Below are positions 50,839-58,507 of a stretch of DNA of 64,000 nucleotides, piece after piece. Location of the stretch: NCBI RefSeq assembly GCF_037914945.1, contig NZ_CP149787.1:682001-746000 (forward strand), in the 5' to 3' direction. How positions within the stretch are numbered: position 1 is the stretch's first letter; each line of letters begins with the position of its first letter. Below the pieces are notes generated by a model. That model ran no database searches and was not told where the DNA came from. It was given only the letters and a program-made list of their open reading frames with translations. The DNA is from Haloterrigena sp. KLK7. Lineage in GTDB: Archaea; Halobacteriota; Halobacteria; Halobacteriales; Natrialbaceae. The position numbers and the translations under genes were made by a program.

Positions 50839-51603
50839 ATGGATCGACGACAGTTCCTCGCGGCCTCAAGCCTCGGAACCGCGGCGGCGATCGCGGGCTG
50901 TATCGGAGGCGGTCGGAGTGACACCGACGCCGGGACCGATGCCGACGCGCGGACCGAATCGGCCGCCGACGAGCGCGAGCGCGCGGACCGCGGCGAGATC
51001 ACGGTCAGTGCCAGCGGCGACGTCGAGGCGGACCCGGATCGGGCGGTCGTGACCGTGGGCGTACAGGCGAGCGGCGAGAGCGCCGACGCCGTGACCGACG
51101 AGCTGGCGACGGGGGCCGACGGGCTTCGCGACACGTTCGACGACCTCGGCATCCCTTCGGAGAACGTCGAGGAGGGGCAGTACCGAGTGCACCCGGTACA
51201 CGATCGGGACGCCGAGGGGTTCGAGGGTACGCACTCCTTCGAGGTGACGGTCACCGACGTCGGCCGCGTCGGCGAGGTCATCGACGCGGCGATCGAGGCC
51301 GGCGCCGACGACGTCGGGCGAGTGCGCTTCGCGCTGCAAGAGGAGACGCGAGCGACGCTGCGACGGGAGGCGATCGACGCCGCGCTGGCCACCGCCGACG
51401 AAGAGGCGGCCCACATCGCCGACGACCGGAACGTCGAACTCGAGGGGACGACGGCCGTCACGACCGGTGATGTTCGAGTTCAGCCGGTCGAAGAGAGTCT
51501 CTCGAGCGCAGACGCGGCGGCGGACGCGCCGCCGACGGAGATCGAAGCCGATCCCGTCGGCGTGAGCGCCAGCGTGACGGTCACGTACGCGTTCGCCACC
51601 TGA
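50839..51603 (+). CDS. SIMPL-domain lipoprotein
   Basis: 254 residues. MDRRQFLAASSLGTAAAIAGC is a twin-arginine signal with lipobox Cys21; an Asp/Glu/Thr linker follows. The remainder is a SIMPL/BP26-type domain: EITVSASGDVEADPDRAVVTVGVQASGESADAV, then EGTHSFEVTVTDVGRVGEVIDAAIEAGADDV and VSASVTVTYAF. SIMPL proteins often form periplasmic rings or channel-like assemblies; the role in archaea is unknown. The stop codon lies within a 23-bp tandem repeat. Confidence 0.87.
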   Translation: MDRRQFLAASSLGTAAAIAGCIGGGRSDTDAGTDADARTESAADERERADRGEITVSASGDVEADPDRAVVTVGVQASGESADAVTDELATGADGLRDTFDDLGIPSENVEEGQYRVHPVHDRDAEGFEGTHSFEVTVTDVGRVGEVIDAAIEAGADDVGRVRFALQEETRATLRREAIDAALATADEEAAHIADDRNVELEGTTAVTTGDVRVQPVEESLSSADAAADAPPTEIEADPVGVSASVTVTYAFAT

Positions 51604-51655
51604 TCATGCACGCGTTCGCCGCCTGATCACGCACGCGCTCGCCGCGTGACCGCGG
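51587..51655 (+). repeat. 23-bp tandem repeat over the SIMPL stop codon
   Basis: Three units start at 51587, 51610 and 51633. Unit 1 is acgcgttcgccacctgatca plus tgc; unit 2 differs at two positions; unit 3 is degenerate. The stop codon TGA (51601-51603) is within unit 1, and the unit length is not a multiple of three. Confidence 0.75.
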
Positions 51656-51717
51656 TCGACCGAGCACCGTCGACGCAGTGGTTTCAGCCGGCCAAAAACC
51701 GAACGACTTTTGATTTG

Positions 51718-51731
51718 TTAGGCGAGCCTAA
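51718..51731. promoter_or_regulatory. DtxR-type iron box at the iron-uptake promoter
   Basis: TTAGGCGAGCCTAA has perfect 6-base arms (TTAGGC/GCCTAA) around GA and matches the DtxR/IdeR iron-box core (TTAGG..AGCCTAA). It ends five bases before the ATG at 51737. Binding of an iron-loaded repressor (Idr/SirR type in haloarchaea) would silence the two genes that follow when iron is ample. Confidence 0.8.
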
Positions 51732-51736
51732 ATCGT

Positions 51737-52921
51737 ATGAGATCGATACGGCGGCTCGACCAAAGCCGACGGGAGTTCGTGGCGACGGGAATCGCGGCCG
51801 GGAGCGCGGCAATGGCCGGGTGCATCACCGGTGGTGATGTCGGCGACTCGGAGGACGGCTCCGACTCGTACACGGTAACGATGGCGCCGATGGGGGAAAT
51901 GGAGTTCGATTCCGTCCCCGAGGACGCCTTCGTCACCTTCACGCAGTACGCGGACATGGCGGTCGCGCTCGGCCACGGCGACGCGGTGAACACGCTGTTC
52001 TCGCCGGAGATGTCGGGACCGACGATGAACGGGTTCTACGACCGGCTCGAGGGCGTTTCCTTCGACTGGGAGGGCCTGGAGAACCCGCTCTCGGACACCG
52101 TGACGGAAGAGCAACTCGTCAGTGCCGACAACGACGTGCACTTCCTCGATCCGTCGTACCTGCTGACGAACCAGGACAATCTCGATCAGTCCCAGATCGA
52201 ACGAATCGCCGAGACGGTCGGTCCGTGGGTCGGAAGCTACCACAGCGGGGTCCACACCGAGCCGGCGAAGGCCTACGCCGACAGCTACGAGTACTACACG
52301 CTCTGGGAACTCTTCGAGAAGATCGCGGCCGTCTTTCAGGAGCGGGACCGCTACGAGGCCCTCGCCGAGATCGCCGACGGGGTTCACTCGGAGATCGAGG
52401 AGAACCTGCCGCCCGAGAGCGAGCGGCCGACCGTCGCGCGGGCCACGTACGATTGGAACAACGACGCGTTCTACACCTACCACCTCAACACGGACGGCTT
52501 CTGGCACGCGGATACGCGCCCGCTGGCCGCCCGCGACGCCTTCGCCGACCGGGAGTGGTCGGGCGACTGGGGGAACTACAGCTACGAGACGATGCTCGAG
52601 GTCGATCCGGACGTCCTCATCCACCTCTGGGGGATCACGTCGCAGTACCCCATCGGCGACGCCCGGACTGCCCTCGAGGAACACTCCGTGGGCAGCGAAC
52701 TGCAGGCGGTGCGAAACGACCGCGTCGTCGCCGGCGGCATGCGCTACCAGGGACCGATCATGAACCTCTTCCAGCTCGAGATGACGGCCAAGCAGCTCTA
52801 CCCCGAGCAGTTCGGCGAGTGGCCAGGCTTCGAACCCGGCGAGTCGTACCCGGACATTCCGGCGGACGAACGGCTGTTCGACCGCGACCGCGTCGCCGAG
52901 ATCATCACCGACGGAGCGTGA
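51737..52921 (+). CDS. Iron(III)/siderophore ABC transporter substrate-binding lipoprotein
   Basis: 394 residues. QSRREFVATGIAAGSAAMAGC gives a twin-arginine signal and lipobox Cys29. The mature protein has the class III binding-protein layout (YTVTMAPMGEMEFDSVPEDAFVTFTQYADMAVALG, then EVDPDVLIHLWG and VRNDRVVAGGMRYQGPIMNLFQLEMTAKQLYPEQFGEWPG). Such proteins bind ferric siderophores, haem or vitamin B12; the iron box upstream favours iron. No permease or ATPase gene is next to it, so those partners are encoded elsewhere. One base separates it from the oxidoreductase gene. Confidence 0.88.
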   Translation: MRSIRRLDQSRREFVATGIAAGSAAMAGCITGGDVGDSEDGSDSYTVTMAPMGEMEFDSVPEDAFVTFTQYADMAVALGHGDAVNTLFSPEMSGPTMNGFYDRLEGVSFDWEGLENPLSDTVTEEQLVSADNDVHFLDPSYLLTNQDNLDQSQIERIAETVGPWVGSYHSGVHTEPAKAYADSYEYYTLWELFEKIAAVFQERDRYEALAEIADGVHSEIEENLPPESERPTVARATYDWNNDAFYTYHLNTDGFWHADTRPLAARDAFADREWSGDWGNYSYETMLEVDPDVLIHLWGITSQYPIGDARTALEEHSVGSELQAVRNDRVVAGGMRYQGPIMNLFQLEMTAKQLYPEQFGEWPGFEPGESYPDIPADERLFDRDRVAEIITDGA

Positions 52922-52922
52922 G

Positions 52923-53912
52923 ATGATCGGCGAGGCTCCCAGCGGCGACGGTGGCGCCGACCAACCGTTCGACGCCGACGTCGCCGTCGTCGGCGGCGGC
53001 CCCGCCGGCTGCTCGGCCGGCGTCTTCACCGCGCGGTACGGCCTCGAGACGGTCGTCTTCGACCGCGGTCCCTCCTCGCTGCGCCGGTGTGCCTGCCTCG
53101 AGAACTACCTCGGCTTCCCCTGCGGGATCGACGTCGAGCGGTTCCTCGAGTTGGCACAGACTCACGCCGAGGAGGCGGGGTGTCGCCTCCGGGAGGGACT
53201 CGTGGAATCGGTCGTCGCGCTCGAAGAATGCGAAAATGGCGAGAGCGGAGGGTTCCGACTCGAGACACAGGACGACGGGACGATGACGGCCCGGTTCGTG
53301 ATCGCGGCGACGAAGTACGACGGCGAGTACCTCCGCGGACTGGACGACGACGAGGCGCTGTTTATCACTGAGGAGAAAAACGGCGAGCAGGTCGAGCGGT
53401 TCGACCGCAACTATCCGGACACCGAGGGTCGAACGTCGGTCGACGGACTCTACGTCGCCGGCCCGCTGGCCGGCTGCGGCGATCAGGCGATCATCGCGGC
53501 GGGCCACGGCGCGACGGTCGCTCGAGCGCTGCTCCGGGACCTTCGCCGAGCGGACGGCTACTGGGGTCGCTTTGCGGAGCGGTACGACTGGCGTCGGTAC
53601 CTCGAGAACCGACAGGAGGAGTGGGCCGATCCGGAACGCTGGGTGGAACTCTTCGCGGCCGAGGCGCCCGACGGACTCGAGGCGGACGAGGTCCGGCGGC
53701 TCGCCGAGGCGTACGCCGACGAGCGCGACGACACCTATCTCGACGACGAGACCGCGACGCGGCGGGCCGAACGGGGCCAGCGGCAGCTGGCGGATGCGCT
53801 CGACGACGAGGTCCTCCTCGAGGCCGTCGACGACGCGGCGATCCTCGAGCGGGCCGAGCGACTCGAGGGCGCCGAATCACTGACGGATGACGACGACCGC
53901 CCCGACAGCTGA
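52923..53912 (+). CDS. FAD-dependent NAD(P) oxidoreductase, thioredoxin-reductase-like, iron-regulated
   Basis: 329 residues. VAVVGGGPAGCSAGVFTARYGLETVVFDRG is a dinucleotide motif near residue 20, and TSVDGLYVAGPLAGCGDQAIIAAGHGATVA is the late FAD-site block. There is no CxxC redox pair; instead RRCACLENYLGFPCG carries three cysteines near the flavin. After residue 215 a helical extension (about 110 residues) differs from standard thioredoxin reductases. It is one base downstream of the iron-binding-protein gene under the same iron box, suggesting a reductase that releases iron from an imported siderophore. That role is inferred. Confidence 0.85.
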   Translation: MIGEAPSGDGGADQPFDADVAVVGGGPAGCSAGVFTARYGLETVVFDRGPSSLRRCACLENYLGFPCGIDVERFLELAQTHAEEAGCRLREGLVESVVALEECENGESGGFRLETQDDGTMTARFVIAATKYDGEYLRGLDDDEALFITEEKNGEQVERFDRNYPDTEGRTSVDGLYVAGPLAGCGDQAIIAAGHGATVARALLRDLRRADGYWGRFAERYDWRRYLENRQEEWADPERWVELFAAEAPDGLEADEVRRLAEAYADERDDTYLDDETATRRAERGQRQLADALDDEVLLEAVDDAAILERAERLEGAESLTDDDDRPDS

Positions 53913-53917
53913 CCGCC

Positions 53918-54361
53918 TCACCCTGCGGCGACGGACGGCCCGTCCCGGTCGAGTTTTCCGCGCAACCAGCCACCGATTCTCGCACCGATCGTCCCAGCGA
54001 GGGCAGCGAGCGCGATGATGCCGGCGACGCCCACGACTGCGACGGCGGACTGGAGCAACCGCGACGGTGCCGACCCTCTGAGTTCGACGTGGATGAACCA
54101 CAGCAGATCGACCAGCAGCCAGGCCGTCGGCAGCGCACCGACGAGGCCGGCCCGAACGCCGACTCGGGTCCGCTCGGCCGCCGATCCCTCGAACCAATAG
54201 CCCGCGAGAAGTCCGCCGAGACCGATCGGCCAGAGACCGATTTCGCTTCCCGTTTGCCAGTAGGAGAGCGTCGTCAACGGGACCGCGACGAGACCGCCGA
54301 CGATCGCGTACCGCCAGCGCTCGTTCGCTAGCAGGGACCGGAAGCGGCGATCGAGAGTCAT
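53918..54361 (-). CDS. DUF5518-like membrane protein
   Basis: 147 residues with four hydrophobic segments: YAIVGGLVAVPLTTLSYW (about 18-35), WPIGLGGLLAGYWF, VGVRAGLVGALPTAWLLVDLL, and AVAVVGVAGIIALAALAGTIGARIGGWLRGKL. The glycine-rich repeated helix pattern is that of DUF5518 haloarchaeal proteins, with no known function. It converges on the FAD oxidoreductase and is followed by carA after 175 bases on the same strand. Confidence 0.72.
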   Translation of the reverse strand: MTLDRRFRSLLANERWRYAIVGGLVAVPLTTLSYWQTGSEIGLWPIGLGGLLAGYWFEGSAAERTRVGVRAGLVGALPTAWLLVDLLWFIHVELRGSAPSRLLQSAVAVVGVAGIIALAALAGTIGARIGGWLRGKLDRDGPSVAAG

Positions 54362-54536
54362 ACTCGAAGATTCTGTTAGCTATGGCATAAATATATCTAG
54401 ATGACACGAGAACGGGGCGACCGTGCACAATCGATCGACGCGGCCCGGTCGACCTGGCCTCGTCCGCGGCGAGCCGATCCAGTCGCTACGTGGCGATGCG
54501 GTTCGAACGGCAGAAAACGAAACTCGCGTCCGCCGA

Positions 54537-55616
54537 TCAGTCGTCGGCGGGAACCGCCTGCGTGTCCGCTCGCTCGGAAGCCATCGCGAGCACGTCGTCG
54601 AAGAAGTCCAGCGTGTCCTCGGGGCCGGGGTTGGCTTCGGGGTGGTACTGACGGGTGATGACGTCGTACTCGATGCCGTCGATCCCCTCGGGCGTGTCGT
54701 CGTTGACGTTGATCTGGGTGACCTCGAGGTGCTCACCCGGCTCGGCGACCGTGTAGCCGTGGTTCTGAGTGGTCATGACGACCTGACCGGACTCGAGGTC
54801 GAGGACGGGCTGGTTGACGCCGCGGTGGCCGAAGTCCATCTTCTCGGTGGTGCCGCCCAGCGCCTCGGCGACGATCTGCTGGCCGAGACAGATGCCGGCG
54901 ACGGGCGTGTCCTCGACGAACTCCTCGACGAGCGTGATCGCCTGTTCGAAGTTGACCGGATCGCCGGGACCGTTCGAGATGAACAGCACGTCGGGGTCGA
55001 CGGCCGCGACGTCGTCGACGCTCGCGTCGTGGGGGAGCACGTGGACCTCGGCGTCGCGGGCGAGCAGCGAGTCGACGATCGAGCCCTTCGCGCCGCAGTC
55101 GACCAGCGCGACGGTCTCGCCGTCGTTGTCGGCGCCGTAGACTTCAGTCTCGTCGACGCTGACCTGTTGGCCGATCTCGGTGTGCTCGCTCATCCCCTTG
55201 CACTGCTCGAGTTGCTCCTTAGCGTCTTCCTCGGTGACGTCCTCGCCGACGGCGATGCCACACTTCATGGCGCCGCCGTCGCGGATGGTGGTGACGACCT
55301 CTCGCGTGTCGAGGTGGTCGACCGCCGGGACGCCCTCGCTCGCGAGCCACTCGGCGACGTCCTCGGTGAACTCCTTGGCGAGCGCGGCGCGGGGGTGGAC
55401 GCGGTCGTCCTCGAACCGCTCCTCGCGGACGCCGTAGTTTCCGATCAATGGGTACGAGAAGGTCAGGACCTGCTCCTCGTAGGAGGGGTCGGTCAGACTC
55501 TCTTCGTATCCCGTGTACGCTGTCGTGAAAACGAGTTCCCCGCGAGCCGTGCCCGGAGCGCGACCACGTCCCTCGAGTACGCGGCCGTCTTCCAGTGCGA
55601 CGTAGGCTTCCGTCAT
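54537..55616 (-). CDS. carA: Carbamoyl-phosphate synthase small subunit
   Basis: 359 residues. The N-terminal domain begins MTEAYVALEDGRVLEGRGRAPGTARGELVFTTAYTGYEESLTDPSY. The glutaminase part has VAGICLGQQIVAEALGG (nucleophile Cys) and RQYHPEANPGPEDT (His and Glu). It supplies ammonia for carbamoyl phosphate used in arginine and pyrimidine synthesis. carB is not nearby. Its promoter region, shared with the divergent Lrp gene, has a perfect palindrome at 55668-55682. Confidence 0.94.
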   Translation of the reverse strand: MTEAYVALEDGRVLEGRGRAPGTARGELVFTTAYTGYEESLTDPSYEEQVLTFSYPLIGNYGVREERFEDDRVHPRAALAKEFTEDVAEWLASEGVPAVDHLDTREVVTTIRDGGAMKCGIAVGEDVTEEDAKEQLEQCKGMSEHTEIGQQVSVDETEVYGADNDGETVALVDCGAKGSIVDSLLARDAEVHVLPHDASVDDVAAVDPDVLFISNGPGDPVNFEQAITLVEEFVEDTPVAGICLGQQIVAEALGGTTEKMDFGHRGVNQPVLDLESGQVVMTTQNHGYTVAEPGEHLEVTQINVNDDTPEGIDGIEYDVITRQYHPEANPGPEDTLDFFDDVLAMASERADTQAVPADD

Positions 55617-55667
55617 TACGATCTACGTATCGGATGCACCATCATAAGTGTTGTCTTCGAAGCTCAG

Positions 55668-55682
55668 TTACGATTTTCGTAA
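55668..55682. promoter_or_regulatory. Lrp-type palindrome between carA and the Lrp gene
   Basis: TTACGATTTTCGTAA has perfect 6-base arms around TTT. It is 52 bases from the carA ATG and 37 from the Lrp ATG. A TTACGA half site recurs at 55616-55621 by the carA start. This is the size and symmetry of Lrp/AsnC operators, and the adjacent gene encodes such a protein. Confidence 0.6.
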
Positions 55683-55718
55683 TCGGTAAGTGCGGGTCAC
55701 GCGTAGCCACGCATCTCC

Positions 55719-56132
55719 ATGGACGATCTGGACCGACAGATTCTCGATATCCTCCGGCGGGACTCGCGGACGCCGTACACCGAGATCGCCGACGAGGTCG
55801 GGACGAGCGAGGGGACCGTCCGCAACCGCGTCGAGCGGATGATGGACGAGGACGTCATCGAGCGATTCACGATCTCGACCCGGACGGGCAACGTCCAGGC
55901 GATGATCGAGCTCAGCGTCGCGGTCGACGTCGACACCAAGGCCGTCTCCGAACGGATCGCCGAGTGGGACGAGGTGGACTTCGTCTGGATGGTCTCGGGC
56001 GAACAGGACGTCGTGCTCGTCGTCGACGCCGCGGACACGCGCGGGGTCAACGATCTGATCACGAAGGCCCGAGATCAGGAGGAGGTCGTGAGCACGAAAA
56101 CGCGGCTAATTCTGGACGAAGAACTCGGCTAA
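55719..56132 (+). CDS. Lrp/AsnC-family transcriptional regulator
   Basis: 137 residues. The N-terminal HTH (MDDLDRQILDILRRDSRTPYTEIADEVGTSEGTVRNRVERMMDEDVIERFTI) and the C-terminal RAM ligand domain (VDFVWMVSGEQDVVLVVDAADTRGVNDLI) are both complete. It is divergent from carA with an operator-like palindrome between, so it probably represses or tunes carA and itself in response to an amino acid. The product ends just before the convergent inverted-repeat element B. Confidence 0.92.
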   Translation: MDDLDRQILDILRRDSRTPYTEIADEVGTSEGTVRNRVERMMDEDVIERFTISTRTGNVQAMIELSVAVDVDTKAVSERIAEWDEVDFVWMVSGEQDVVLVVDAADTRGVNDLITKARDQEEVVSTKTRLILDEELG

Positions 56133-56709
56133 GCTAGATCGCCTCCACGACCGTAAGCGCTGACAAAACGAGCAATCACGGTGGCGCGCGCTGTTGATCG
56201 GCCAGAGCGAATACGAGGGCCGATCGACGACATCGTGCGAGGGATGAGTGAGCGAGCCTGCGAGCGACGCGAGGCGCAAAGCGCCTCGGGATAGCGAACG
56301 GGGAGGAACGACCCGTGAGCGAACGAATCGGTTGGGGAGGATGTGGCGATTCCTTGCCGCCAGCACGAGTGAACCGCTTATCTTCCAGGTATCTTGATGT
56401 TCCTACTTCGCCGAATTGGCCTCAAAGAACGCTCCTGCGAGCGATATCTCTGTGGACCAACCGTCCCCGAGTACCTCTGGGAAGCGACTGCTTCGACGGT
56501 ACCGAGAAGACGAGTCGCGACCCTCTTATCTTGACAACAGGGAGTAACCACTGCCTCCCCAGCCGATTCGTTCGCTCGCAGGCTCGCTCACTCATCCCTC
56601 GCGCGGCTTCGCATCGAGGTTCGCTGTTCGCTCACCACGATACGGCGCGCGCCACCGCAGAATTTCCCTGTTCGTCACTTGCTCCGGCAGGGAGACGCTT
56701 CATCTCCGA
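56133..56709. other. Intergenic region holding long inverted-repeat element B
   Basis: 577 bp between the 3' ends of the Lrp and PHP genes. Apart from the element at 56181-56655 there is no recognisable gene. Confidence 0.6.
56181..56655. repeat. Long inverted-repeat element, copy B
   Basis: The left arm 56181-56340 starts gtggcgcgcgctgttgatcg, has cgagggatgagtgag in the middle and ends aatcggttggggagg. The right arm 56554-56655 is the inverse (cctccccagccgattcgttc ... ggcgcgcgccac). The left arm carries about 55 extra bases near 56266-56320. The post-arm block gattccttgccgccagcacg matches copy A at 21069. It also lies between convergent genes. Confidence 0.8.
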
Positions 56710-57417
56710 TCAGTCCTCTCCCGGCGGCGGGCCGACGCCGGGCGTCGGCCGCTCGATCGCGTCGATCACGTGCTTGCGGCGGTGGATCGCCCGATAGCCC
56801 CGGCGCAGCAGTCGGTCCAGCAGCGACTCGGAGACGCGCGCGCTCACGCGACCGTCGCGGATCGCGTCGACGATCGACTCGGGCGTGAGCTCGTCGGCCT
56901 CGACGACCGTGTACGCCCGCCCCACCTCGAAGGGATAGTGAGCGTCGCTACCGCCGACCAGCGGGAGATCGCGCTCTTCGGCCAGTTGCTCAACGAGCGG
57001 CCGCGAGCGCGGGTGTTTGCCGTTGACCTCGATCGCGTCGAAGGGGATGTCCTCGAGTTCTCGCACCGTGCTGTTCCGGAAGGGGTGGGCGACGATCGCG
57101 GCGCAGTCCCGGTCGTGGGCCAGCGCGACCGCCTCCTCGGGGGAGAGCGCGCCGGGTTTCGTCGCGGCGGGCGGGTCGGGGCCGACGACGAGGACGTGGC
57201 CGCGGTCGGTCGTGATCTCGATCCCCGGCAGCGTCTGCGCGCCGCCGGGCGGCTCGAGCGGCGTGTAGTAGTCGTGGTTGGTCGTCGCGACGCCCGCGAG
57301 GCCGCGGCGGTCGGCGGCCCGGGCGAGCAGTCGGACGCCAAGCGGGTCGAACCGGTCGCCGAGGCGTCGCCGACCGTGGAAGAATCGCGTGTGCGCGTGG
57401 AGGTCGACCGAGTACAT
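56710..57417 (-). CDS. PHP-domain metal-dependent hydrolase
   Basis: 235 residues from MYSVDLHAHTRFFHGRRRLG. The PHP motifs are DLHAHTRFFH, VATTNHDYYTPLEP, LPGIEITTDRGHVLVVGP, AIVAHPFRN and GGSDAHYPFEVGRAY, which hold the trinuclear metal ligands. The substrate is unknown; related proteins are phosphoesterases or PHP-associated polymerase domains. A frame open to 58704 contains the divergent gene's antisense, so only the 57417 start is real. Divergent from the kinase at 57472, with a 54-base gap. Confidence 0.88.
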   Translation of the reverse strand: MYSVDLHAHTRFFHGRRRLGDRFDPLGVRLLARAADRRGLAGVATTNHDYYTPLEPPGGAQTLPGIEITTDRGHVLVVGPDPPAATKPGALSPEEAVALAHDRDCAAIVAHPFRNSTVRELEDIPFDAIEVNGKHPRSRPLVEQLAEERDLPLVGGSDAHYPFEVGRAYTVVEADELTPESIVDAIRDGRVSARVSESLLDRLLRRGYRAIHRRKHVIDAIERPTPGVGPPPGED

Positions 57418-57471
57418 ACTGGGGCAAACGCCGGGCAGACCCTTTTGCGTGCGGCCGGCATGTCCTGCAGT

Positions 57472-58422
57472 ATGGGATCCGACGGTGCGAGCGACCGCGT
57501 TCTCGTTCTCAATCCCGTCAGCGGCAGCGGGGATCACGTCGACGACGTCGTGGAACTGGCGACCGCTCACGGTTTCGAGATTCGAAAGACCGAGAAAGGC
57601 GGCGACGCGAAGCGGTTCGCCCGCGAGGCCGCTCCCGACGCCGACCTCGTCGCCGCGGCCGGCGGCGACGGGACGGTCAACGCCGTCGCCAACGGCGTCG
57701 CGGCGGCGGACGCCCTCGAGTCGACGACCGTCGCGGTCGTCCCCGCGGGGACGGGGAACAACTTCGCGGCCAATATCGGCGTCGAGAGCATCGAGCACGC
57801 CTTCGAGGTGATCGAGGACGGCCGCCGTCGGCGGATCGACCTCGGGATCGCGAACGATCGCGTCTTCGCCAACTCCTGTGTCGGCGGGATCACCGCCGCG
57901 GCGAGCGGCGAGACCTCCTCGGAGAGCAAGGCAGAGCTCGGCGTGCTCGCGTACGTGAAGAACACGATCGAGACGGTCGGCGAGTTCGACTCGCTCCCGC
58001 TGCGGGTGAAGACGGCCGCGGGACCGAACGGCGAGCGAGCGCGGGCCTGGGAGGGCGAGGCCCTGTTCGTTCTCATCGGGAACTGCCGGCGGTTCACCGG
58101 CGCGCGGACCGCACAGGCCGACGTCGAAGACGGCCTGCTCGAGGTCACGATCGTCGAAGATACCGCGGCCATGAATCTGCTCAGCGGTGCGGCCCGCGAG
58201 GGGCTGTTCGACGGCGACAGCGACTGTATCATCACCCGGCGGACGCCGGCGCTCGAGATCGAGAGCCGCCGAGACGCGGTCGAGTACAGTCTGGACGGCG
58301 AGATGCTCGAGACCGAACACCTCGCCCTCGAGACTGAGCCGAACGCGCTCGAGATCGCCGTCGGAAGCGAGTATCGGGTCGACCCGGACGACGAGGAGGC
58401 GGCGGACGACGGACTCGTCTGA
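57472..58422 (+). CDS. Diacylglycerol/lipid kinase family protein
   Basis: 316 residues from MGSDGASDRVLVLNPVSGSGDHVDDVV; an in-frame ATG at 57460 adds four residues. The catalytic domain has ADLVAAAGGDGTVNAVANGV (GGDGT nucleotide motif) and VAVVPAGTGNNFAANIGV. The C-terminal beta sandwich contains LFVLIGNCRRFTGARTAQADVEDGLLEVTIVED. Such proteins phosphorylate lipids such as diacylglycerol or sphingoid bases, and in archaea may act on archaeal lipid precursors; the substrate is unknown. Confidence 0.88.
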   Translation: MGSDGASDRVLVLNPVSGSGDHVDDVVELATAHGFEIRKTEKGGDAKRFAREAAPDADLVAAAGGDGTVNAVANGVAAADALESTTVAVVPAGTGNNFAANIGVESIEHAFEVIEDGRRRRIDLGIANDRVFANSCVGGITAAASGETSSESKAELGVLAYVKNTIETVGEFDSLPLRVKTAAGPNGERARAWEGEALFVLIGNCRRFTGARTAQADVEDGLLEVTIVEDTAAMNLLSGAAREGLFDGDSDCIITRRTPALEIESRRDAVEYSLDGEMLETEHLALETEPNALEIAVGSEYRVDPDDEEAADDGLV

Positions 58423-58507
58423 CGCGCGTGACGGGCTCGACGCCGAGCGGGTTCCTCCCGGACGACGAGACGATACTGGTTTCAAGACCCTCTGCGATTG
58501 TGGTGAT

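Noticed and set aside
49767-51461. A longer cysteine-synthase frame starting at 51461
   Set aside because: The extra N-terminus is low-complexity Ser/Ala/Thr, antisense to the SIMPL gene. The family start is at 50708.
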